Positions 49,176-56,209 of a stretch of 64,000 bases of DNA are shown here, one piece after another. The notes under the pieces are model-generated. The model was given only the letters and a program-made list of their open reading frames with translations, ran no database searches and was not told where the DNA came from. The position numbers and the translations under genes are program-made. Position 1 is the stretch's first letter. The number at the start of each line of letters is the position of its first letter. Origin of the DNA: Fodinibacter luteus (GTDB lineage: Bacteria > Actinomycetota > Actinomycetes > Actinomycetales > Dermatophilaceae); NCBI RefSeq assembly GCF_039541575.1, contig NZ_BAABGM010000020.1, positions 62,001 through 126,000 of the forward strand, given 5' to 3'.

Positions 49176-50786
49176 ATGACTGACTTGACCCCTGACGACG
49201 AGGCGGGTGGTGGCCGGCTCCCGGGCCCGCGAGACGACGTCCCACCCCTGTTCGCCGTTCCCACGACCGCGCTCCGCCGCTTCCGGGCGACCGTGCTCGA
49301 CCCCGGCACCGCCGAGCAGTTCGGGGACGAGCCCCCACCGAGACCGGTGGCGTACATCCCCCACCGGCTGCTCGTCCCCGGCATCAGCGACGCGCAGCTC
49401 GAGGGCCCGCTCGCCCTGCTGCGCGACCTCGGTCAGGAGATGGAGTTCGACGTCACCGTGCGCCGCAGCCGCTTCGCCGACCTCGCCGAGGAGCTCGGCT
49501 ACACCGATGCCCTCGGGGGGATCTCGCACAGCGTCGTCGAGCTGACCCCTTGGCCCGACCGCTTCGGGCCGCCGCTCGAGGCGTGGAGCGTGCTCCAGCG
49601 GGCGCGACGCCAGTTCGGGCGCGACGCGGTCGCCACCTGGGGCCTCGACCACGTCCTCATGGCGACCGGGTACATGGGCGGCGTCGGCTACATGGGCGGC
49701 GTCGGCTACATGGGCGGCGTCGGCTACATGGGCGGCGTCGGCTACATGGGCGGCGTGGGGTACATGGGCGGCGTCGGCGTCCCGGGCACGGCATCCGGTC
49801 GCGGACCCGTCACGCTCACCATGGACCCTCCCGCACCGACGGGCAGTCCGTCGCCCGTCGTCGCCATCCTCGACACGGGCCTCGGCGAGCACCCCTGGTT
49901 CGACGGCTCCCCGCTCGTCGACCGTGACCCGTCGCTGAACGGCATCCCCCTCGGCCTGCGGTTCCCGCGGGACGCCGACCCCGAGGGCACCGGCGTCAGC
50001 GTCGACCTCGTCAACCGCGCGCTCGACCCGATGGCCGGTCACGGCACCTTCGTCGCGGGAGTCGTGCGCCAGCACAGTGCCGACGCCCGGATCGTCGCGG
50101 TCCCCGTGATGTACGGCGACGGCGCGGCCGACGAGGCCGACGTCGTCGAGGCCCTCAACGGCCTCGCCATCTGGCACTGGTCCGCCGTCGACCGCACGCG
50201 CGAGGGCGACCCCGTCGACGTCGTCAACCTCTCGCTCGGTTACTACCACGAGTCCGCCGACCCGGTCCGCGACGAGGGCGCCCTCTTCGGCATCCTGCGC
50301 CGCCTCGCCCGTGACGGGGTCGCGGTCATCGCGGCGGCCGGCAACGGCGGCACCGCGGAGCGCTTCTGGCCGGCCGCCCTGGCCGGCGAGGGCGTCGACG
50401 GCGTACCGATCACGAGCGTGGGCGCGACGAACCCCACGGGCGACGCCGTGGCCCTGTTCTCGAACACCGGGTCGTGGGTGCGCACGTACGAACGCGGCGT
50501 CGCCGTCGTCAGCACCATGCCGGTGACGCTCCAGGGGTCGCTGCGTGCGGAGGTCGCCGTGGCGGCCACCCCGGGCGAACCGCCCCGGGCGACACCGGAC
50601 CCCGACTCCTACCGCAGCGGGTTCGGCCTGTGGAGCGGCACGTCGTTCGCGTGCCCGTGCTCCGTCGGCAGGGTGGCCACGGTGCTCTCGCGCTCCTCGG
50701 CCGCCGCGAGCCCTGAGAGCCGTGTCGAGCGGGTGTCCGCGGCGGTCGCCGAGGTCATCGAACACGCAGCGAAGAGGCTGTCGTGA
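49176..50786 (+). CDS. S8 subtilisin-like protease with GYMGGV repeat insert
   Basis: The protein has 536 residues from ATG 49176. The N-terminal 160 residues form an unrecognised domain (AYIPHRLLVPGISDAQLEGP). Six exact GYMGGV hexapeptides follow at 165-200, and then the peptidase domain with catalytic D233 (AILDTGLGEH), H289 (AGHGTFVAGV), oxyanion Asn region (IAAAGNGG) and S490 (SGTSFACP). No signal peptide is seen, so it should act in the cytoplasm, unusual for subtilases. It is first in a coupled operon; its TGA overlaps the sigma gene's GTG by 4 bases. Its likely role is to cut a partner protein or effector. Confidence 0.9.
   Translation: MTDLTPDDEAGGGRLPGPRDDVPPLFAVPTTALRRFRATVLDPGTAEQFGDEPPPRPVAYIPHRLLVPGISDAQLEGPLALLRDLGQEMEFDVTVRRSRFADLAEELGYTDALGGISHSVVELTPWPDRFGPPLEAWSVLQRARRQFGRDAVATWGLDHVLMATGYMGGVGYMGGVGYMGGVGYMGGVGYMGGVGYMGGVGVPGTASGRGPVTLTMDPPAPTGSPSPVVAILDTGLGEHPWFDGSPLVDRDPSLNGIPLGLRFPRDADPEGTGVSVDLVNRALDPMAGHGTFVAGVVRQHSADARIVAVPVMYGDGAADEADVVEALNGLAIWHWSAVDRTREGDPVDVVNLSLGYYHESADPVRDEGALFGILRRLARDGVAVIAAAGNGGTAERFWPAALAGEGVDGVPITSVGATNPTGDAVALFSNTGSWVRTYERGVAVVSTMPVTLQGSLRAEVAVAATPGEPPRATPDPDSYRSGFGLWSGTSFACPCSVGRVATVLSRSSAAASPESRVERVSAAVAEVIEHAAKRLS
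49668..49775 (+). repeat. Six 18-bp tandem repeats encoding GYMGGV
   Basis: Six back-to-back copies of GG[C/G]TACATGGGCGGCGT[C/G], almost identical at the DNA level, run from 49668 to 49775. They sit between the N-terminal domain and the catalytic domain of the protease. DNA identity at silent positions implies recent expansion and likely copy-number variation. Confidence 0.95.
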
Positions 50787-51382
50787 TGCACACGGATGCC
50801 GGCGCGGACAGTCTGGCGGTCCGCGCGGCCAACGCCTTCCGTGCCTTCCGCGACGGCGACCCGTCGGGCATGTCGACCCTCGTCGACGAGGTGACGCCCC
50901 TGCTGTGGCACGTCGCCCGCCAGCAGGGACTGACGCGCCAGGCCGGCGAGGACGTCGTCCAGAACACCTGGCTCAAGCTCGTCGAGCACGCGCCGTCCAT
51001 CGCCGACCCCCAGTCGGTGCTCAAGTGGCTCATCACGACGACCAAGCGCGACGCGTGGTCCTCCTCGAGCCGTGGGCACCGGGAGGAGCCCTCCTCCTAC
51101 GCCGACGTCCGCGAGCAGGAGAGCGACGCGTCGAGCCCCTCACCCGAGGACACCATCCTCGCCGACACCGACGACCGGCTCGTGTGGCACCACTTCGCCA
51201 CCCTCCCGGAGCGGTGCAAGGCCCTGCTGCGCGCCATCGCGTTCGCGGAGAAGCCCGACTACGCCAGCGTGGCCCAGGCCCTGGGCATGCCGGTCGGCAG
51301 CATCGGCCCCACGCGAGGGCGCTGCCTGGCCAAGCTCCGCCTCGCGCTGACCAGCGACCCCCGATGGGAGATGCCCTCATGA
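50783..51382 (+). CDS. ECF-like sigma-70 family sigma factor
   Basis: The protein has 199 residues from GTG 50783 (ATG 50786 is possible). Region 2 is VDEVTPLLWHVARQQGLTRQ then AGEDVVQNTWLKLVEHA. Region 4 is LPERCKALLRAIAFAEKPDY then ASVAQALGMPVGSIGPTRGR, an HTH with the sigma-70 'GS-h-G-xx-R-x-R' end. No region 3 is present, as in ECF factors. It is coupled by 4-base overlaps to the S8 protease gene upstream and the next gene downstream. There is no conventional membrane anti-sigma gene nearby. Confidence 0.9.
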   Translation: MMHTDAGADSLAVRAANAFRAFRDGDPSGMSTLVDEVTPLLWHVARQQGLTRQAGEDVVQNTWLKLVEHAPSIADPQSVLKWLITTTKRDAWSSSSRGHREEPSSYADVREQESDASSPSPEDTILADTDDRLVWHHFATLPERCKALLRAIAFAEKPDYASVAQALGMPVGSIGPTRGRCLAKLRLALTSDPRWEMPS

Positions 51383-51879
51383 ATGCCAGCCCCGATCGGG
51401 AGACGACCCTTGCCGCCCAGCCGCTAGATGCCGTCGACCTCCACCTGCTCGACACCCTCCGCCACCTCCACGAGGACCTCGATCCCGTCCCGGGCGAGCT
51501 CGCCGACCGCGTCAAGTTCGCGATGACCGTCGCCGCCCTCGAGGCCGAGGTGGCCCAGATCGTCTCGAGCGCCACCCTCGAGACGGTGCGGGGCACCGAC
51601 TACGACCGGGCCGACACGGTCACCTTCGCGAGCGACGGCCTGAGCGTCATGGTGAGCATCGAGCACGGTGCGACGACGCGGGTCGACATCGTCGGCTGGG
51701 TGAGCGAGACCGGCGTCGAGGTCGAGCTGCGCGAGCGCGGGCGAACCCGCACGGCCGTCGTCGACGAGGAGGGGCGGTTCACCTTCTCCGGCGTCGAGCG
51801 TGGTCTGGTGAACTTCGTGCTGCGGCGGGGCGCGGACTCGGGCAGCCCGCCGATCATCACGCCCGCCATCGAGCTCTGA
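51379..51879 (+). CDS. Small regulatory-type protein of the CHAT locus
   Basis: The protein has 166 residues from ATG 51379, overlapping the sigma gene stop by 4 bases. An N-terminal helical half (DLHLLDTLRHLHEDLDPVPG, LADRVKFAMTVAALEAEVAQ) is followed by a beta-sandwich-like part (DTVTFASDGLSVMVSIEHGA, VVDEEGRFTFSGVERGLVNF) resembling carboxypeptidase-regulatory or transthyretin-like folds. Position directly after a sigma factor suggests an anti-sigma or adaptor role. That is inference only; no zinc anti-sigma motif (HxxxCxxC) is present. Confidence 0.65.
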   Translation: MNASPDRETTLAAQPLDAVDLHLLDTLRHLHEDLDPVPGELADRVKFAMTVAALEAEVAQIVSSATLETVRGTDYDRADTVTFASDGLSVMVSIEHGATTRVDIVGWVSETGVEVELRERGRTRTAVVDEEGRFTFSGVERGLVNFVLRRGADSGSPPIITPAIEL

Positions 51880-51888
51880 GGAGACCCC

Positions 51889-54408
51889 ATCGAGCCGGAC
51901 CCGCTCCCCCGGGCCGAGGCCCTGCTCACCGCCGCCCGCCAGGCCAACGAGGTGGGTCGGTTCGACGAGGCCGCGGCCTGGCTCGACGACGCCCTGGCCG
52001 GGCTGGCGGCCTCCGGCGACCCCGGGGCCGAGTGGCTGGCCACCCGCATCCTCATCACCCGCTCGTGGTCCGAGCTCGAGGTCCGTGGGCTGGGGTCGGC
52101 GCTCGAGATGCTCGCGGATGCCCGGGCCCGGGCACACCGCATCGGCGACCCCCTGCTCGTCGCCCTGACCTGCATCCAGGAGGGCACGCTGCACGGCCGG
52201 GTCGGTGACTGGGGCTCGTGCCTGGCGGCCCTGCAGCGGGTGGGGGCCGACGAGTCGTCGCTCGACCCCGCCCAGCAGTGGGCGCTCCACCTCAACCTCG
52301 GCCAGAGCCACCTCGGCCTGGGCCACACGACGGAGGCGGCCACCGAGTTCGAGCAGGCGCGCGACATCGCCGCCGAGCACGGCCTCGTCGACCAGGAGTT
52401 CAAGGCGCGCCACAACCGTGCCGTCGTGGCGTTCGTCGACGGCGACCTCCCCCGGGCCCTGCTGCTCATGCGCGAGGCCGACGCGATGGACGCCGCCGTC
52501 GCCCGGGACCGCGCGCGCCTGGACCACGCCGAGGTGCTCCTCGAGGCCGGGCTCGTCGACCGCGCCCGCTCGGCCCTCGAGGACGCCCTGGCTGGGGCCC
52601 GGTCCGGGGGTCACCGCCTCGAGGAGGGGGAGATCGACCTGCGGCTGGCCCGCTGCGACCTGCTCGTCAACGACCTCGACGGCGCGCGGGCCCACATCCG
52701 GGCCGCGACCGCTGCGTTCCGCACCCGTCAGGCCGAGGAGCTCGTCGCGGAGGCCGAGATCATCCGCGCGACGATCGACGTCGCCGCCGGTCACGACGTC
52801 CAGAGCGTCGTCACGACGCTCTCCCGGACCCTGGATCGACCGGGCGCCCGTCCCGCCGCGCATCGCGCGGCCGTGCGGCTCGACGCCGAGGCCCGGCTCC
52901 TGCTCGGTGACGTGGGCGGCGCCGAGCGACGCCTCGCCACCCTCGACGGCGCCGACCGCGACTCGCTCGGGGCCCGCCTCCACGAGACCCTCGTGCGGGC
53001 CCGGCTCGACCTCGCCCGCGGGAGGCCCGCAGAGGCGGAGCGCCGCATCGTCACGGGAAACCGCCTCATCGCCGCCCACCAGTTCCAGTCCTCGAGTCTC
53101 GACGTGCGGGCCGCGCTCGCCCTGCACGGTCGACGGCTCGCGATCTTCGACGCGGAGCGGGCCGTCGCGGTGGGTGACGTCGACGGCATCCTCACGAGCG
53201 TGGAGCGGTGGCGCGCGATCTCGCACCGGATCAACCCGGTGACGACGGCGACCGACCCGGAGGTCGCGACCCTGACCCGCGAGCTACGGCGGCTGCGGCA
53301 GCTCGCCGCGGACGACGGCGACTCCGGCGGTGACCTGACGGCGCGGATCGCCGCGCTCGAGGACCAGGTGGCGCAGCGGGAGTGGGCGCTCACGGTCGAC
53401 GGCGCACGGGCCGCGACGGTCGCCGCCGTCGGCGCGGACGAGGCACGCGCCACGGCATCCGAGCGGGACGTCACCGTCGTGGAGTTCTTCGAGCTCGACG
53501 ACCACCTGTGGACCATCGAGGTGTCCGCCGGTGCCCTCAGCGTGCGCCGTACGGCGCCGGTGGTGGACGCGACGCGGCTCGTGACCAGGCTGCGTCGCGA
53601 CCTGCGGGCGCGGGCGATCGTGGCCGTGGGCTCCCCGCTGGCGCCGATGCTCGAGCGCGCCGCGACGGCGTCGCTCGTCGCGCTCGACGCCGCCCTCAAC
53701 CCGGGGGGTCCCGGGAGCGCCCGCGTCGTCGTCATCCCCTCGCGCAGCCTGGCCGCCGTGCCCTGGAGCCTGCTGCCGAGCCTGTACGGTCGCCCGGTCA
53801 CCGTCGCTCCCTCCCTCACCCGGTGGGTCCGGGGCCCGGCGCGCGCTGCGACCCCCGTGTGGACCGACACCGTGGCGGCGCTCTACGGGCCGGGCCTGGC
53901 CCGCACCCGGCAGGAGGTGGGGGCCGTGCGCGCCGCGTGGGCGGGCAGCCAGGAGCCCGACCCGGCGGGCCCCGCGACGAGCGAGGAGGTGCTGCGGGCG
54001 CTCGGGTCGGCGCGCGTCGTGCACCTGGCGGCGCACGGCATCCACGAGGCGCAGAGCCCGTTGTTCTCCTCGGTCCTGGCCGCCGACGGTCCGGTCTTCG
54101 CCCGGGAGTTCCCGCGCCCGGTCGCCGCAGAGCACGTGGCGCTCAGCGCGTGCGACGTCGGGCAGTTCTCGAGCCGGCCGGGAGACGAGCCGCTCGGCCT
54201 CGCGATCGCGCTCATCTCGCTCGGCGCGACGAGCGTGCTGGGGGCGGTGGCGCCGGTCTCCGACGACGTCGCGGCGGAGGCGATGGTCGCCTACCACCGC
54301 CTTCTCGCAAGCGGTGCCGACGCCTCGACGGCGTGGGGGCAGGTCGTCGAGCAGCACCCCGCCGCGGGGGTGTTCTGCTACTACGGCTCGGAGTGGAGCG
54401 TCAGATGA
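51889..54408 (+). CDS. TPR-CHAT caspase-like protease
   Basis: The protein has 839 residues. The N-terminal 400-plus residues are TPR-type helices (AEALLTAARQANEVGRFDEA, WALHLNLGQSHLGLGHTTEA) and a coiled segment at 460-505. The CHAT (caspase-HetF) domain occupies about 560-839, with catalytic H716 (VVHLAAHGIHE) and C755 (VALSACDVGQ). The frame has no ATG/GTG/TTG before GTG 51952, which would cut into the first TPR helix. An ATC at 51889 lies 5 bases after GAGGAG and directly after the previous gene's TGA in the same frame, so ATC is taken as the start. It probably cleaves a protein target on a signal sensed by the TPRs. Confidence 0.88.
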   Translation: MEPDPLPRAEALLTAARQANEVGRFDEAAAWLDDALAGLAASGDPGAEWLATRILITRSWSELEVRGLGSALEMLADARARAHRIGDPLLVALTCIQEGTLHGRVGDWGSCLAALQRVGADESSLDPAQQWALHLNLGQSHLGLGHTTEAATEFEQARDIAAEHGLVDQEFKARHNRAVVAFVDGDLPRALLLMREADAMDAAVARDRARLDHAEVLLEAGLVDRARSALEDALAGARSGGHRLEEGEIDLRLARCDLLVNDLDGARAHIRAATAAFRTRQAEELVAEAEIIRATIDVAAGHDVQSVVTTLSRTLDRPGARPAAHRAAVRLDAEARLLLGDVGGAERRLATLDGADRDSLGARLHETLVRARLDLARGRPAEAERRIVTGNRLIAAHQFQSSSLDVRAALALHGRRLAIFDAERAVAVGDVDGILTSVERWRAISHRINPVTTATDPEVATLTRELRRLRQLAADDGDSGGDLTARIAALEDQVAQREWALTVDGARAATVAAVGADEARATASERDVTVVEFFELDDHLWTIEVSAGALSVRRTAPVVDATRLVTRLRRDLRARAIVAVGSPLAPMLERAATASLVALDAALNPGGPGSARVVVIPSRSLAAVPWSLLPSLYGRPVTVAPSLTRWVRGPARAATPVWTDTVAALYGPGLARTRQEVGAVRAAWAGSQEPDPAGPATSEEVLRALGSARVVHLAAHGIHEAQSPLFSSVLAADGPVFAREFPRPVAAEHVALSACDVGQFSSRPGDEPLGLAIALISLGATSVLGAVAPVSDDVAAEAMVAYHRLLASGADASTAWGQVVEQHPAAGVFCYYGSEWSVR

Positions 54409-54994
54409 AGATGGCCGGCTCGGCGAACAGCGCGTCGTAGGGGTCCTCGCCGCGGTGCTCGGGGAAGCGCACGCGCGCAGGGATGCCGGTGGCGACCGCC
54501 CCCGGCGGGACGTCCTTGACGACGACCGAGTTCGCGCCGATCTGCACGTCGTCGCCGATCTCGATGTCGCCGAGCACCCGCGCCCCGGCGCCGATGGTGA
54601 CCCGGTCCCCGACCGTCGGATGCCGTTTGGTCCCGCGGGCGAGCGACCGACCCCCCAGCGTGACCCCGTGGTAGAGCATGACGTCGTCGCCGACGACGGC
54701 GGTCGCGCCGATGACGACGCCCATCCCGTGGTCGATGAAGAACCGACGACCGATCCGCGCCCCGGGATGGATCTCGACCCCGGTGAGGGCCCGGGCCAGG
54801 GTGGAGACGACCCGGGCGACGGGGCGCCCGCCCGGCCTGAGCCAGAGCCGGTGCGCCCCACGGTAGATCCAGATGGCGTGCAGCCCGGGCGAGTTCACGG
54901 CGACGTCGGCACGCGTCTCCGCTGCGGGGTCACGCAGCATGGCGGCGTCGAGGTCCTCACGAACCATCGTCCGGGCGGCACGGATCCAGCTCAT
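54401..54994 (-). CDS. cysE: Serine O-acetyltransferase
   Basis: The protein has 197 residues from ATG 54994. It makes O-acetylserine from serine and acetyl-CoA, the first step of cysteine synthesis. The left-handed beta-helix hexapeptides are clear (GVEIHPGARIGRRFFIDHGM, VVIGATAVVGDDVMLYHGVT, IGAGARVLGDIEIGDDVQIG), with catalytic residues D and H in IDHGMGVVIG. It is short relative to E. coli CysE because the N-terminal helical domain is reduced, as in actinobacteria. cysK is one base upstream, so they form one operon. Its 3' end overlaps the convergent CHAT gene by 8 bp. Confidence 0.95.
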   Translation of the reverse strand: MSWIRAARTMVREDLDAAMLRDPAAETRADVAVNSPGLHAIWIYRGAHRLWLRPGGRPVARVVSTLARALTGVEIHPGARIGRRFFIDHGMGVVIGATAVVGDDVMLYHGVTLGGRSLARGTKRHPTVGDRVTIGAGARVLGDIEIGDDVQIGANSVVVKDVPPGAVATGIPARVRFPEHRGEDPYDALFAEPAIFI

Positions 54995-54995
54995 G

Positions 54996-55925
54996 TCAGT
55001 CGACGAGACCCTCGAACAGGATCGTCGAGAGGTAGCGCTCGCCGAAGCTCGGGATGATGACGACGATCGTCCTGCCGGCGTTCTCGGGGCGGGCGGCGAC
55101 CTGCGCCGCGGCAGCGAGGGCGGCGCCCGACGAGATGCCGACGAGCAGGCCCTCCTCGGTCGCGGCCCGGCGGGCCCATTGCACGGAGGTCTCGGCGTTG
55201 ACGTCGATGACCTCGTCGTAGACCTCGGTGTCGAGGATCTCGGGGACGAAGTTGGCGCCGATGCCCTGGATCTTGTGCGGTCCGGGCTGCCCGCCGTTGA
55301 GGATCGGTGACTCCTCCGGCTCGACGGCGATGATCTGCACCTCGGGCTTGCGGGCCTTGAGCACCTGGCCGACGCCGGTGATCGTCCCACCGGTGCCGAT
55401 GCCGGCCACGACGATGTCGACCGCACCGTCGGTGTCCTTCCAGATCTCCTCGGCGGTCGTGCGGCGGTGGATCTCGGGGTTGGCCTCGTTGGCGAACTGC
55501 CGCGCCAGCACCGCCCCCTCGCGCTCCGCGACGATCTCCTCGGCCTTCGCGAGGGCCCCCTTCATGCCGAGGGAGGGGTCGGTGAGCACGAGCTCCGCGC
55601 CGTAGGCACGCAGCAGCGCGCGACGCTCCTTGCTCATCGACTCGGGCATCGCGAGCACGACCTCGTAGCCCCGGGCGGCGCCGACCATCGCCAGCGCGAT
55701 GCCGGTGTTGCCGGAGGTGGCCTCGACGATCGTGCCGCCGGTCGTCAGCTCACCCGACGCCTCCGCGGCGTCGACGATCGCGACGCCGATGCGGTCCTTG
55801 ACCGAGCTCGCCGGGTTGTAGAACTCGAGCTTGGCGGCCACCGTGGCGTCACCGTCGATGATCCGGTTGAGCCGGACGAGCGGGGTGTTGCCGACGGCCT
55901 GGGTGACGTCGTCGAGGATGGGCAT
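54996..55925 (-). CDS. cysK: Cysteine synthase A (O-acetylserine sulfhydrylase)
   Basis: The protein has 309 residues from ATG 55925. PLP-binding K43 is in NPASSVKDRIG. ATSGNTGIALA is the substrate loop, GTGGTITGVGQVLK binds the PLP phosphate, and LVGISSGAALAAA closes the site. It converts O-acetylserine and sulfide to cysteine. It stands just upstream of cysE on the same strand. The C-terminus is normal length. The 280-bp upstream region has no riboswitch that I can recognise. Confidence 0.97.
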   Translation of the reverse strand: MPILDDVTQAVGNTPLVRLNRIIDGDATVAAKLEFYNPASSVKDRIGVAIVDAAEASGELTTGGTIVEATSGNTGIALAMVGAARGYEVVLAMPESMSKERRALLRAYGAELVLTDPSLGMKGALAKAEEIVAEREGAVLARQFANEANPEIHRRTTAEEIWKDTDGAVDIVVAGIGTGGTITGVGQVLKARKPEVQIIAVEPEESPILNGGQPGPHKIQGIGANFVPEILDTEVYDEVIDVNAETSVQWARRAATEEGLLVGISSGAALAAAAQVAARPENAGRTIVVIIPSFGERYLSTILFEGLVD

Positions 55926-56120
55926 GGACGGGTCCTTTCGGGGGCGCGGGCGCTGCGGTCGGCGTGCGGCATCCTGTGGGCACGCCATGCCCTCACTGTA
56001 ACGCCGTCGCGTTATGGGTATTCCAATCCCCAGTTATCCCCGTCCGGCTCTCCCGCCGGCTGTCCGGCATCCGGCGCGGGCCACGTCGGGGGCGGCTGGG
56101 GTGAGCATCACACCGAGGTA

Positions 56121-56146
56121 TGCAAGCGCTTAGTGATGGCTAGACT
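56121..56146 (+). promoter_or_regulatory. LacI-type operator and -10 box before the Fe-S oxidoreductase
   Basis: TGCAAGCGCTTAGT at 56121-56134 matches the operator-like site before pckG (34393) in its first 11 bases. A TAGACT -10 candidate follows at 56141. The operator would cover the spacer between -35 and -10, suggesting repression. The gene start is at 56210. Confidence 0.5.
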
Positions 56147-56209
56147 CGCGGTGCCCGCGTCGCCCGACCCGGGCACGCCCAGCCACCCTTCCGCCGGACG
56201 GAGCACCAG

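Noticed and set aside
49668..49775. CRISPR-like array
   Set aside because: Units are contiguous 18-mers without spacers and lie in frame inside a protease gene; no cas genes anywhere in the window.
49122..50765. Antisense frame with 'HVADAA' repeats opposite the S8 protease
   Set aside because: The repeats are the reverse complement of the GYMGGV units; no start site.
55926..56120. Cysteine- or SAM-related riboswitch upstream of cysK
   Set aside because: No recognisable S-box, T-box or other conserved RNA motif was seen.
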